Source: Rhodospirillaceae bacterium
GTDB taxonomy: Bacteria > Pseudomonadota > Alphaproteobacteria > JAEUKQ01
Assembly: GCA_016722635.1 (NCBI GenBank)
Contig: JADKIX010000011.1
Span: forward strand, 1-64,000
Direction: 5' to 3'
DNA length: 64,000 nt
The notes beneath the pieces were generated by a model. That model was given only the letters and a program-made list of their open reading frames with translations, ran no database searches and was not told the origin of the DNA. Shown here one piece after another: positions 52,281-61,568 of the stretch. Each line of letters begins with the position of its first letter. Positions within the stretch are counted from its first letter, which is position 1. Made by a program: the position numbers and the translations under genes.

Positions 52281-52472
52281 TTAATGATCCGCTGTCACAT
52301 TTGCTGCACTGTCCCATTCAAACCGTTTGCTGCAATAGGGGCATTCCACCCAGCCCCTGGAACCGATGGTCATATAAATCCTGGGGTGGCCTGCCGCCCC
52401 CTTGCCGCCATCGCAATTGACGGTTTTAGTGGGTGATTTGATCATTGGGCTAATTGCTGGTGTCATGGCCAT
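52281..52472 (-). CDS. CHCC zinc-finger domain protein
   Basis: A 63-residue protein. The C-terminal part VNCDGGKGAAGHPRIYMTIG, then WVECPYCSKRF, is the zf-CHCC motif (Cys, His, Cys, Cys) found in the NDUFS6-like subunit of complex I and in small alphaproteobacterial proteins. It probably binds zinc. It is located immediately before polA, 35 bases upstream of the polA start. Its own function in bacteria is not established. Confidence 0.85.
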   Translation of the reverse strand: MAMTPAISPMIKSPTKTVNCDGGKGAAGHPRIYMTIGSRGWVECPYCSKRFEWDSAANVTADH

Positions 52473-52617
52473 GATTTCCTAAAATTTTTAACCATTCATA
52501 TTATGATGGAATCATAGGGCGTATCAAGAGATAATATGTCGAAAACATTTTGTCATGTGCGCCAAATCCTTCAAAAAGATAAAGTAAAGCGCCTGAATAG
52601 TTGAAAAGGATAAATCA

Positions 52618-52977
52618 ATGCCACGTAAATACGATATTCTTTCATTTTCGGCTCGCATCAGGGAAAAAGCAACGTTAGCCGAAATTGCTGAACGGGTAGG
52701 CAAGGCCCTAGGCTGCCATTTTGCCAAAGGCTGGGCCAGCCATTTTCGCGAAGGGGAAGAAGTGTTGGTGGCTGAAACCTTGGGGATGCTTATGGAAATC
52801 AGCGCTGGCCTAAGACATGATGAACCTAAGGAGAAAATATCCACTTATTTTTTAATGGGATGGACCCATGATCGTTTGGAAGCAAAATGGCCAATTGAGC
52901 AGACAGTTATCAATATCACACCTTATATCCTTCAAATCCTGCACACCCTTGACAGTCCCCACTGGGACGCGCGATAG
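52618..52977 (+). CDS. Hypothetical protein
   Basis: A 119-residue soluble, slightly acidic alpha/beta protein that I do not recognise. Its layout (a helix with KATLAEIAERVGKALGCHF, then FREGEEVLVAETLGMLMEISAGL and YFLMGWTHD) resembles small immunity-type proteins that interrogate a partner, but no motif proves this. The start ATG is preceded by AAAAGGATAAATCA. It is followed by the short reading frame at 53041 and the ABC ATPase gene on the same strand. Confidence 0.6.
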   Translation: MPRKYDILSFSARIREKATLAEIAERVGKALGCHFAKGWASHFREGEEVLVAETLGMLMEISAGLRHDEPKEKISTYFLMGWTHDRLEAKWPIEQTVINITPYILQILHTLDSPHWDAR

Positions 52978-53040
52978 CGGGAATAAATTAATAGGAAAAC
53001 AGATCTCAACCGCAATTGATTTAAGGAGGCGCTGATCGTT

Positions 53041-53166
53041 ATGGACCAAGATGCTTCTTTTTTACCTGCCCTATTTTCTGTTTACTTGATTGACCTTTCT
53101 ATCCGTGAAGAATATGTTTTTTATTCGTTAAAGAATCATTTCATCATTTGCCCCCGAACCCTTTGA
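53041..53166 (+). CDS. Possible 41-residue small protein
   Basis: A 41-codon frame with a full consensus ribosome site (AAGGAGG at 53023-53029, 11 bases before the ATG). It is hydrophobic in the first part (FLPALFSVYLIDLSI). Its stop is seven bases before the ABC ATPase start, and the ATPase ribosome site (GAGGA) overlaps this stop, so it could be a leader that couples translation. There is no homology I can name. Confidence 0.35.
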   Translation: MDQDASFLPALFSVYLIDLSIREEYVFYSLKNHFIICPRTL

Positions 53167-53172
53167 GGATGC

Positions 53173-54138
53173 ATGTCCTTCATTTTTTTAGAAAACCAGC
53201 AAAATCCTGATTTTGCCATCCAGGTAAAAGACTTATCAAAAAGTTACCCGGCGTCCAAACGCCGACCGGCGGTAAGCGCCTTGAAAAACATTTCCCTGCA
53301 AATCCCAAGGGGAAGTTTCTTTGGCTTACTTGGGCCAAATGGGGCGGGTAAATCAACCCTGATTAATATCTTGGGGCAAATGGTCAACAAAACCTCAGGC
53401 CAAGTTGAAATCTGGGGCATTGACCAGGAGAAAAATCCGCGGGCGGCCGCATCCGCCATCGGCATCGTCCCCCAGGAATTAAATATGGACCCCTTTTTCA
53501 CACCCGAGAAATTGCTGGATTTACAAGCGGGGTTATACGGCGTGCCAAAGAAACAACGGCGTACCAAAGAAATATTGGCGGCCCTTAATTTAAGCGATAA
53601 AGCCACCTCTTACGCCCGTTCTTTATCCGGGGGGATGCGGCGACGTTTAATGGTTGCGAAAGCCATGGTGCATATGCCCCCCATCTTGGTTTTAGATGAA
53701 CCGACGGCCGGGGTTGACATTGAACTGCGTAAACAATTATGGGAATATATGGTCGCCTTAAACCAGCAAGGGGTGACTATCCTTCTGACCACCCATTATT
53801 TGGAAGAAGCGCAGCAATTATGCGACCGGATTGCGATTATCCATCGCGGCCAAATCACCGCCAACGACACCAAAAAAGCGCTGTTAGGAAAACTGGATTC
53901 AAAAGAGCTGATTGTCAGGTTGGGTCAACCGCTAAGCTCTATCCCCCCACTTTTGGCTAATCTGGCGCCGCGCTTGAGCGGCCCCCAAGAATTACGCTTG
54001 GTTTATAAGCCATCCCAAACCTCGATGGGGGAGATTTTACAAAAGATTCAACAGGCGGGCCTAGAAATTGTTGACCTCAGCACCATTGAAACCAATTTGG
54101 AAGACATTTTCATCTCTTTTACCCGGGATGTTGCCTAG
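53173..54138 (+). CDS. ABC transporter ATP-binding protein (ABC-2/multidrug type)
   Basis: A 321-residue ATPase: Walker A GLLGPNGAGKST, Q-loop IVPQELNMDPFFTPEKLL, signature SLSGGMRRRLMVAKAM, Walker B ILVLDEPTAGVD and the switch His in LLTTHYLEEAQQLCDRIAII. A C-terminal domain (about 240-321) resembles DrrA/YadG-like exporters. The partner permease should be an ABC-2 membrane protein, but a tRNA gene and ohr follow, so the ATPase is an orphan here. It probably exports a lipid, drug or surface polymer. Confidence 0.9.
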   Translation: MSFIFLENQQNPDFAIQVKDLSKSYPASKRRPAVSALKNISLQIPRGSFFGLLGPNGAGKSTLINILGQMVNKTSGQVEIWGIDQEKNPRAAASAIGIVPQELNMDPFFTPEKLLDLQAGLYGVPKKQRRTKEILAALNLSDKATSYARSLSGGMRRRLMVAKAMVHMPPILVLDEPTAGVDIELRKQLWEYMVALNQQGVTILLTTHYLEEAQQLCDRIAIIHRGQITANDTKKALLGKLDSKELIVRLGQPLSSIPPLLANLAPRLSGPQELRLVYKPSQTSMGEILQKIQQAGLEIVDLSTIETNLEDIFISFTRDVA

Positions 54139-54248
54139 CCCATATTTTGCTGATCTTGATAGGCCGGTAATCAAGGAACTTTGATTCCGGGGCCATCATT
54201 GGAATTGCCTTTATTTTTTTGTTTAAATAAGATAAGGGATAAGATACC

Positions 54249-54325
54249 GCACCCGTAGCTCAGCTGGATAGAGCGTTGCCCTCCGAAGGCAAAGGTCGAG
54301 CGTTCGAATCGCCCCGGGTGCACCA
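54249..54325 (+). tRNA. tRNA-Arg (anticodon CCG)
   Basis: A complete cloverleaf with GCACCCG/CGGGTGC acceptor, anticodon stem TTGCC/GGCAA with loop CTCCGAA, and encoded CCA. The T-stem GAGCG/CGCCC contains an A-C mismatch (position 50 with 64), which is unusual for this tRNA. The anticodon reads CGG. Confidence 0.93.
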
Positions 54326-54368
54326 TTTTCCAAAAACTTATTTATCCGCAGCAGTAAAGGAAATCCCC

Positions 54369-54788
54369 ATGACCCCACTTTATACCGCTACAGCCAGTGC
54401 TACCGCGGGCCGTACTGGTAAAGTCACCAGCAGTGATAATAAACTAAACCTTGCTTTATCCGTACCTAAGGAATTAGGGGGTGATAGTGGGGCAGGAACG
54501 AACCCCGAGCAACTATTTGCCGCCGGATATGCCGCCTGTTTTGGGGGGGCCTTAACGCTGATTGCCAAACAACAAAAAATAAACCTTAGTTCTGTAACCA
54601 TTACCGCCAATGTCTCAATCGGCAAGGAAGGTGACGGCTATAAATTGAGCGTTCACTTGGAAGGAAAATTGCCGGGCATCCCTAGCAAAGACGCCACCAT
54701 GCTCATGGAGAAAGCCCATCAGTTTTGTCCCTATTCTAAAGCTACCAAGGGAAATATTGATGTGCGGTTATCCGTTAAATCGCTATAG
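54369..54788 (+). CDS. ohr: Organic hydroperoxide resistance protein (Ohr, OsmC family)
   Basis: Reduces organic and fatty-acid hydroperoxides with a lipoyl-dependent thiol system. I start at ATG 54369 (139 residues) because the longer open frame from 54276 lies inside the tRNA. AAGGAAAT precedes the ATG. Both redox cysteines are in context: GYAACFGGAL and HQFCPYSKAT, with the catalytic Arg in TATAGRTGKV. The family is often controlled by OhrR, whose gene is not seen nearby. Confidence 0.93.
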   Translation: MTPLYTATASATAGRTGKVTSSDNKLNLALSVPKELGGDSGAGTNPEQLFAAGYAACFGGALTLIAKQQKINLSSVTITANVSIGKEGDGYKLSVHLEGKLPGIPSKDATMLMEKAHQFCPYSKATKGNIDVRLSVKSL

Positions 54789-54848
54789 ATCGGCCATTCA
54801 TTTTACCACTAGCCCATTTTAACACTATCGCCAGTTTCTCATAAATTT

Positions 54849-54879
54849 AAGGGTGGCCAATTTGGCCACCCTTATTTTC
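54849..54879 (+). terminator. Terminator after ohr
   Basis: A 10-bp stem AAGGGTGGCC/GGCCACCCTT with a 5-base loop, followed by TATTTTC. It also borders the helicase gene on the opposite strand. Confidence 0.7.
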
Positions 54880-54913
54880 ACGTATCCTCAAATCCTATTA
54901 ATCTGAACCAAAA

Positions 54914-56569
54914 TTAACGTTCATTCACCCGCGCGAATTTGCGGTCAGACGGGGCGCGCCTGGCACGGAAGGCATCTTCCCCCGTACTTCTTGGCTTCCT
55001 TGCTTCAAATGTACGTGGTTGTCCTGCCTCAAAAGACCTACCAAAACTTTTCTTAGCCGCTGGTTTAAAAGCATCGTCGCCTTGACGTTCCCTTTTCACA
55101 AAGGGGCCACGGCGGCTTTCAAAGGGCTGGGCATTATCCGGCTTGTCTAAGCCAAAACGGCTTGGCCGTGGCCTGCTGGAACGAGCCTGAAAATCACCGC
55201 TACGTTCCGCCTTGGCCTCAAATTGTTCCGGTTGACGCCTTCTTTCCCCGGCATCACCTGCCTCTTTGCGGGGACGGAAGCCTTCGCCACCACGAAATCT
55301 AGCGCCTGACCCGCTGCGGCGGTCGCCTGAAGCTCCGTCTTCTTGACGCGGTTGACGCGGCCGGAACCCACTGGGACGCCCCTCACCCGCACGTTCCCCG
55401 CCCCGCTTACGCGCAAAACCTGCGCCAGCAGCTGACTTATGACCAGATTTTGGTCCCGGTGCAATTTTTTCATTCGGGTTCATCAAGCGGTGGATTGCCT
55501 TCCATTTAGCCCCATCTTGCGGGGTGATTAAACAGACTGCCGAACCTTCCGCCCCGGCACGTGCCGTGCGGCCAATCCGGTGAATGTAATCTTCCGGGCA
55601 TTGCGGCAAATCATAATTAATGACATGCTCAATATGCGGAATATCCAAGCCGCGGGCCGCGATATCGGTTGCCACCAAAATCCGGTTTTTCTGATTACGG
55701 AAGGCGTGAATCACGCGGTCACGCTTATTTTGCCGCAAATCGCCATGGATGGTATCAACACTATGTTCATCCTTATCCAATTTGCCGGTCAGTTTTTCTG
55801 CACCCCACTTGGTTTTCACAAACACCAGGATAGACCCCTGACGTTGGTCCAACTGGGTGACTAAATGACCATATTTCTCTGCTTCGGAGGTGTGAATCAA
55901 TTCCTGTTTGATTTTCTCAACCGGCGTAGTAGCAGACCCAACGGCAATGCGCACCGGGTCTTTCACGTATTTTTGTGATAATTTGATAATATCGTTCGGC
56001 ATGGTTGCCGAAAATAATAAGGTCTGACGTTTCGCCGTCAAATATTTGGCGATTCTTTCCAGCTGCACCCCAAATCCCATATCGAGCATCCGGTCGGTTT
56101 CATCAAGCACCAGAAAATCCGTTTCATTCAGCATCAAGGTGCCACGGGTTAAATGGTCGTTAATACGGCCAGGCGTGCCAGCAATGATGCGGGGCCTCAT
56201 CCGCAATTGCTGCAGCTGCTTTTGCATGGAATCACCGCCAATTAAAAGGGCGGTTTTAATCGTGCTGTTTTTGCCAAGCAGTTTTTGGATCATATCCAAT
56301 ACTTGGGTTGCCAACTCCCGGGTTGGGGTTAAAATTAGCGAATGGCTGCGCGGGTTGGCCAATAACTTAACGATCATCGGAATGGCAAAGGCCGCGGTTT
56401 TACCGGTGCCTGTTTGGGCCGAACCCAAAATATCCCGTCCTTCCAAGGCAGGCGGAATGGCCTGGGCCTGGATCGGGGTTGGTATTAAAAATTGCATTTG
56501 CTCAAGTGAGCGCAGCAGCGGCTGGGGTAACCCCATCGATAGAAAATCTTGCATTGTTATATCCTTCAA
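54914..56569 (-). CDS. DEAD-box RNA helicase, RhlE-like, with a basic C-terminal tail
   Basis: An ATP-dependent RNA helicase of 551 residues. The N-terminal Q-motif FLIPTPIQAQAIPPALEGRD, motif I AQTGTGKTAAFAIPM, Ia PTRELATQV, II VLDETDRMLDMGF, III SATMP, IV ILVFVKTK, V VATDIAARGLDIP and VI HRIGRTARAG are all there. Motif II is DETD rather than DEAD. The tail (about 380-551) is rich in Arg, Gly and Ser and probably binds RNA. In other bacteria such helicases act in ribosome assembly and mRNA decay, often more in the cold. A ~650-base leader region lies upstream. Confidence 0.92.
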   Translation of the reverse strand: MKDITMQDFLSMGLPQPLLRSLEQMQFLIPTPIQAQAIPPALEGRDILGSAQTGTGKTAAFAIPMIVKLLANPRSHSLILTPTRELATQVLDMIQKLLGKNSTIKTALLIGGDSMQKQLQQLRMRPRIIAGTPGRINDHLTRGTLMLNETDFLVLDETDRMLDMGFGVQLERIAKYLTAKRQTLLFSATMPNDIIKLSQKYVKDPVRIAVGSATTPVEKIKQELIHTSEAEKYGHLVTQLDQRQGSILVFVKTKWGAEKLTGKLDKDEHSVDTIHGDLRQNKRDRVIHAFRNQKNRILVATDIAARGLDIPHIEHVINYDLPQCPEDYIHRIGRTARAGAEGSAVCLITPQDGAKWKAIHRLMNPNEKIAPGPKSGHKSAAGAGFARKRGGERAGEGRPSGFRPRQPRQEDGASGDRRSGSGARFRGGEGFRPRKEAGDAGERRRQPEQFEAKAERSGDFQARSSRPRPSRFGLDKPDNAQPFESRRGPFVKRERQGDDAFKPAAKKSFGRSFEAGQPRTFEARKPRSTGEDAFRARRAPSDRKFARVNER

Positions 56570-57216
56570 CGGGTATCAACCCGTTATGTTGTAAAAATTA
56601 ATAAAAAGGATTGATCCAATTGATCAGGCAGCCATCACTCTTATTTTGATAAAAAATAAGATGACCAGCCTGAACAAGAACGATGCAGATTATATATCGG
56701 CAGATAAAAAGTGCGCCAATGACCATCGTTGCTTTGCAGTTCAACCCAATAAAGCCAGAACCTTGATCAGGAGAAAACATCACCCGACAAGGTGATGATC
56801 ATTATCCCGCAAGATCATCGCGTTACATTGTTACCCAACACGGGTAAACCGAGTCCTGTAGCTGCACGTTCCCATGAAGGGAAGCCCAGCAACTCTTGGA
56901 CAAACGCTATAAGGATCCTATAATCTTGGGAATCTTATGTATCCTGGGGATACCCTGCTGTGAACGGTTTTAACCAAGACAGCAGCCTGCAGAAGCAAAG
57001 AGTATATACGGTAACTCAGGCGCTATTATACATATCAACAATTGAAAAGCAAGCTTATTCCTATATGACACTGTTTTTATTCCATAACAGCGGCTGATTG
57101 CCTGATTCATAGCGATTTTATTCCAAGCAATAAGCAGGCATATTTATTGATGCCATTTTTATGGTGGAATGAACCACGGTGCGTTCAAACCCCAACAAAC
57201 CAAAGATCTGTCGGAT
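56570..57216 (-). other. Long gene-free region upstream of the RNA helicase, with several stem-loops
   Basis: No convincing reading frame is found. It contains many short inverted repeats: CATCACC/GGTGATG near 56780, an overlapping GATGATC/GATCATC alternative, GTTACCC/GGGTAAA near 56830, GTATCC/GGATAC near 56940 and GCTGT/ACAGC around 56960-56990. Helicase genes of this kind frequently have long structured leaders. I compared it mentally with 6S, tmRNA, SRP and RNase P RNA and found no match, so a structured leader or unknown RNA is the best statement. Confidence 0.3.
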
Positions 57217-57250
57217 ACAAAAAATGCCGGAGATCGTAAAACCTCCGGCA
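57217..57250 (-). terminator. Terminator after pckA
   Basis: An 8-bp TGCCGGAG/CTCCGGCA stem with a 10-base loop, followed on the minus strand by TTTTTTG. It lies 28 bases past the pckA stop. Confidence 0.7.
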
Positions 57251-57277
57251 CTCTCAACCCCGTTATTGCGTGTCGGC

Positions 57278-58738
57278 TTACAATACAGGGCCTGCGGCTG
57301 ATACAGCGGCTGAAACACTAAATTTTTTGAAGTTGTTGCGGAAATTCTCAATCAATTTTTTGGCATTTTCGCTATATTCAGCTTGGTTTTTCCATCCCTT
57401 GCGTGGATCAAGCAACGCCGCATCAACCCCTTTCAACACTTTGGGAATGGCAAAACGGAATCCGGGCAATTCCGTGTACTCGGCTTTTTGCAAATCACCT
57501 GAAAGTATCCCGGTGATAACAGCCCTGGTTACCGGAATATCAAACCGTTTCCCGCCCTTCCCAAACCCACCCCCTGCCCAGCCGGTATTGACCAGGTAAA
57601 CCGGGCAAGACGTTTGCTCTAAGCGCCGCAATAATAAATCTGTATATACTTTGGCTGGACGCGGGAAGAAAGGGGCGCCGAAACAAACGCTGAAAGTGGG
57701 CTCAATCCCCGCGGTACTGCCAACCTCCGTGCTGCCCACCCGGGCGGTGTAGCCGCTTAAGAAATAATAGGCAGCCTGTTCCTTGGTTAAGCGCGCAACC
57801 GGCGGCAAGACACCATATAAATCACAGCTTAAGAAAATAACAGCCTTAGGATGCCCGGCTTGATTGGCAACCACCCGTTTTTCGATATATTCCAGCGGAT
57901 AAGCCGCCCGGCCGTTTTGGCTTAAACTGTCATCCTCATATTTTGGCTGCAGGGTTTTGGGATCCAGGACGACATTTTCCAAAACCGTGCCTTGACGGAT
58001 GGCGTTCCAAATCACCGGCTCCCGCTCTTGCGATAAATTGATGCATTTGGCGTAACAACCGCCTTCAAAATTGAAAATTCCCTTCGCACTCCACCCATGT
58101 TCATCATCGCCAATTAAAAAGCGGGCAGGATCAGCAGACAGGGTGGTTTTCCCCGTGCCCGATAAGCCAAAAAACAGGGCAACATCGCCTTTATCCCCTA
58201 CATTGGCAGCACAGTGCATCGGCAACACATCTTGCGGAGGAACCAAGAAATTCAACACCGAGAACATGGCCTTTTTCATCTCGCCCGCATAACGCAGTCC
58301 GCACAGCAGGATGCGGTGATTGGTGAAATCCAGCATCAGGGCTGCATCACTATTCACCCCATCCAACTTCGCATCGGTTGCAAGTCCGCTGGCATTCAGC
58401 ATGGTCCAATTTTTCTTTTCCTCCATCACCCCTGATTCGCGAATAAACAAATTCTGGCAGAACAAAATATGCCAAGCCAAATCGCTGGTCACATGCACAC
58501 TAAGTTGGTAAGCGGGATCAGCCGCAACCTTCAGGCGCGCGCTGAAGGTTTCCCGCCCCTTCATATATTGCTGGGCTTTTTGCCATAAGGCTTCAAAAAC
58601 TTGCGGGGTAACTGCCTGGTTAACACTGCCCCAATCAACTGCCGAATCAGTGGTTGGATCGCGAACGATAAAACGGTCTTTTGGTGATCTGCCGGTGCGT
58701 TTGCCGGTTGCCACAACCAATGCTTTGTTGCTGGCCAA
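57278..58738 (-). CDS. pckA: Phosphoenolpyruvate carboxykinase (ATP), N-terminus probably disrupted
   Basis: Converts oxaloacetate to PEP in gluconeogenesis. Seen: VVATGKRTGRSPKDRFIV, the kinase loop FGLSGTGKTTLSADP, GDDEHGWSAKGIFNFEGGCYAKCI, FLSCDLYGVLPPVARL and GYTARVGSTEVGST. As opened by TTG 58738 it has 486 residues, short of the ~530 of the family. The same frame continues upstream without an ATG (SETLVNKALQRKEGVLASNK) to a stop near 58823. A better start, ATG 58835 with GGGGA seven bases upstream, gives MKSVASNTNSVTTTKSV in another frame and would join if one base were removed near 58782-58786. The protein core is certain; the N-terminus is not. Confidence 0.9.
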   Translation of the reverse strand: MASNKALVVATGKRTGRSPKDRFIVRDPTTDSAVDWGSVNQAVTPQVFEALWQKAQQYMKGRETFSARLKVAADPAYQLSVHVTSDLAWHILFCQNLFIRESGVMEEKKNWTMLNASGLATDAKLDGVNSDAALMLDFTNHRILLCGLRYAGEMKKAMFSVLNFLVPPQDVLPMHCAANVGDKGDVALFFGLSGTGKTTLSADPARFLIGDDEHGWSAKGIFNFEGGCYAKCINLSQEREPVIWNAIRQGTVLENVVLDPKTLQPKYEDDSLSQNGRAAYPLEYIEKRVVANQAGHPKAVIFLSCDLYGVLPPVARLTKEQAAYYFLSGYTARVGSTEVGSTAGIEPTFSVCFGAPFFPRPAKVYTDLLLRRLEQTSCPVYLVNTGWAGGGFGKGGKRFDIPVTRAVITGILSGDLQKAEYTELPGFRFAIPKVLKGVDAALLDPRKGWKNQAEYSENAKKLIENFRNNFKKFSVSAAVSAAGPVL

Positions 58739-59126
58739 AACCCCCTCTTTGCGCTGAAGGGCCTTATTAACCAGGGTTTCACTAGACGGATTTTGTGGTG
58801 GTGACGGAATTAGTGTTGGATGCTACGGATTTCATGCATTTTCCCCGTTAAAGATATGGAACAATCAATGGACAATGAAGTGAGAGGCGACCGTCGGTGT
58901 CATCGGTACCAAGCATAACAAGCTTCTCAAAAAATTCCAGCTGTTCTTGAAAAGGAAATTAGCCATTGATATTCGCTGCGACAATCCTGAATTTTTATGG
59001 GGTGACTATTTGAAAATAATTATCTACACATTGTCATTCCGTCCGCTATACTGACCACTCCCATCCCCCCTACCCGCCATGCCCACAAAAAATCATATTT
59101 TGATCAAATAGTATAAGGAATATCCC

Positions 59127-59903
59127 ATGACTAATAAATCGGTTGATTTTGGCAAGACAGCTGGCGATTATCGTCAGCATCGCCTTGGCTTCCCCTTAGA
59201 TCTTTTTATTCGTTTAAAAACCTTGGGAATCGGGCTGACCGGTCAAGATATCGTTGATTTCGGAACAGGTACCGGAGCTTTAGCCAATCAATTTGCGCGC
59301 CAGAACTGCCGCGTTATTGGGTTAGATATTTCTCAGCCGATGTTGGACGAAGCCCAAAAAATTGCTAAGGCAGAAAATTTAGCTGTCACGTACCAACGGG
59401 CGTCCGCGGAACAAACGGCTTTACCCAATCAAATTGCGGATGTGGTCAGTGCCGGACAATGCTGGCATTGGTTCCAAGGCATCAAAACTGCGCAAGAAGC
59501 CTATCGTTTATTGCGGCGCAATGGCTCCCTTATCATTTGTCATGTGGATTGGTTACCATTACCCAAAACCGTGGTGGAAGCCACGGAAAAATTAATCCTA
59601 AAATATAATCCCAATTGGCAGTTTGCAGGAGGTAACGGTTTTTATGGACAATGGGCCGAGCATCTCTATATCGCGGGTTTCATCGGATTAGAAAGTTTTA
59701 GTTTTGACCTTAACTTTTCTTACACCCCTGATAATTGGCGGGGCAGAATACGGGCCAGTTCCGGCGTTGCCGCTAGTCTTTCTGCTGACCTTGTGGAAAA
59801 ATTTGACCAAGAACATCAGAAAATTCTAGAGCGGGATTTTCTACAAAACACCTTGCAAATCCCTCACCGTGTATTTGCAATCATGGGACGGAAAATACCT
59901 TAA
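59127..59903 (+). CDS. Class I SAM-dependent methyltransferase
   Basis: A 258-residue enzyme. SAM motif IVDFGTGTGALANQFARQ (GxGxG), the acidic loop IGLDISQPMLDEAQ, and motif II ADVVSAGQCWHWFQG fit the methyltransferase type 11 group. The substrate is unknown; relatives in this group methylate small molecules or quinone-like compounds. The gene is monocistronic, with AAGGAATATCCC before the ATG. Confidence 0.88.
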   Translation: MTNKSVDFGKTAGDYRQHRLGFPLDLFIRLKTLGIGLTGQDIVDFGTGTGALANQFARQNCRVIGLDISQPMLDEAQKIAKAENLAVTYQRASAEQTALPNQIADVVSAGQCWHWFQGIKTAQEAYRLLRRNGSLIICHVDWLPLPKTVVEATEKLILKYNPNWQFAGGNGFYGQWAEHLYIAGFIGLESFSFDLNFSYTPDNWRGRIRASSGVAASLSADLVEKFDQEHQKILERDFLQNTLQIPHRVFAIMGRKIP

Positions 59904-60149
59904 GTTTTTGGTTTCTATCTTTCATCTATTGAAAACTTCTGGAACGAGGGCCAAGCGGATCTTGCGAAAGTATAATGGGTATCCCCCGCAAAAACTTCCC
60001 CTGGTTTCTGAAGGAATGTGAGTTTAGGTTTAATCGTGGCACCGTTGCAAACCAATTGAAAATGTCAAAATGTTGGGTCAAGATTCTTCACTTTCTATCC
60101 CCTGCAAATTGCATAGTTTTAGGTTAAGTGATAATGAAAGCCATAATCC

Positions 60150-61199
60150 TTAAGGGTATATTTTGCCTTTTTTGATAACATTTTGACTATCATCCAGAAT
60201 TTCGGGTAAATTTTTTAACAATGCCACAATTTCTGGAACTAATAATTGGGTCGTATTACTTGAATTATAATCCTGGGCTTGGGATACCTCTACTTTGCCG
60301 CTAACAAAATAGTTATTGTAATTCAAATCTCTGTTATCAGCGGGGACCCTATAATATTGCCCTAAATCCTGCGCGTGAGCAAATTCTTCCCGGGTTAACA
60401 AGGTTTCATGTAATTTTTCCCCATGACGGGTACCGATTATTTTTACCTCATTGGCGGCATTTAACAGTTTTTTGATAGCCATTGCTAAATCTTGAATATT
60501 TGAGGCGGGTGCTTTTGGTACAAATATATCCCCTTGCTGCCCATACTGAAAAGCATATAACACTAAATCAACGGCATCATCTAATGACATTAAAAACCTG
60601 GTCATTAAAGGATCTGTTATCGTCAATGGCTTTCCTTGTTTTATTTGATCTATAAATAACGGAATAACCGAGCCACGCGAAGCCATGACATTGCCATAAC
60701 GGGTACCGCATATGATTGTCTTATTGTTAATGATGGTTCTTGATTTCGCAACCATGATTTTTTCCATCATGGCCTTGGATATACCCATGGCATTAATTGG
60801 GTACACGGCTTTATCGGTTGATAATGTTATAACCCTTAGAACCCCACAAGCTATGGCAGCATTCAATAAATTTTCAGTGCCTAGCACGTTGGTTTTTACG
60901 GCTTCAATGGGATAAAATTCACAGGAAGGCACTTGCTTTAAAGCCGCCGCATGAAATATATAATCAACCCCCGGCATCGCATTTAATATGCTACTATAAT
61001 CACGCACATCCCCTAAATAATATTTAACCTTATCGCTTTTAAACTTAAGGCGCATATCTTCTTGCTTTTTTTCATCGCGGCTAAAGATTCTTATTTCACT
61101 GATATCCGTATGTAAAAACCTGCGTAAGACTGCATTACCAAAAGACCCAGTACCTCCTGTGATTAGCAGCGTTTTTCCTTTAAACATATCATTCACCAT
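60150..61199 (-). CDS. UDP-GlcNAc 4,6-dehydratase/5-epimerase family (FnlA/WbjB/WbvB-like)
   Basis: A nucleotide-sugar SDR enzyme starting UDP-L-amino-sugar synthesis: removal of water and C5 inversion of UDP-GlcNAc. The 349-residue protein shows the NAD-binding ITGGTGSFGNAVLRRFL, DVRDYSSIL, FHAAALKQVPSCEFYPIEAVKTNV, and the catalytic STDKAVYPINAMGISKAMMEK, where the usual Tyr-x-x-x-Lys is changed to Met-x-x-x-Lys, a feature of the dehydratase/epimerase class with other catalytic residues. It is divergent from the RmlD-like gene across a 369-base AT-rich gap in which I see no gene. Product: a UDP-4-keto-6-deoxy-L-hexosamine. Confidence 0.85.
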   Translation of the reverse strand: MVNDMFKGKTLLITGGTGSFGNAVLRRFLHTDISEIRIFSRDEKKQEDMRLKFKSDKVKYYLGDVRDYSSILNAMPGVDYIFHAAALKQVPSCEFYPIEAVKTNVLGTENLLNAAIACGVLRVITLSTDKAVYPINAMGISKAMMEKIMVAKSRTIINNKTIICGTRYGNVMASRGSVIPLFIDQIKQGKPLTITDPLMTRFLMSLDDAVDLVLYAFQYGQQGDIFVPKAPASNIQDLAMAIKKLLNAANEVKIIGTRHGEKLHETLLTREEFAHAQDLGQYYRVPADNRDLNYNNYFVSGKVEVSQAQDYNSSNTTQLLVPEIVALLKNLPEILDDSQNVIKKGKIYP

Positions 61200-61568
61200 C
61201 CTAAACTGTGCAGGGGTTAACTTAGTCTTAATCCTTCGGCGGTATAAGCCAGGTCAAATAGGGCATCATTTCTTATAGAAGCAGCGATTGAATCTAAACG
61301 TACCTTATTTTAGAAACAAGTAAAAATATGATTTTGGTATTTGATTATCTTTTCTAAGAACCGGCCTTGCCTAACTTTAAAAAGAATTGCTACCCTTTTC
61401 TGCAGGAATATACCTTCAGATTTAAGGATAGTTCTTTAAAGAACAACTAGTCATTTTAAAAAAATGATGCTATTAAAACCTTGCTTTATTTTGTTCTTTA
61501 ATGTTTTTCAACAGCAGCCCTTGACAAAAAATAAACTCGATAGAACCATAAAACTATCAGGAGAGAAT

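Noticed and set aside
56760..57010. 6S RNA, tmRNA, SRP RNA or RNase P RNA
   Set aside because: Conserved core sequences of these RNAs are missing on both strands; only unassigned stem-loops remain.
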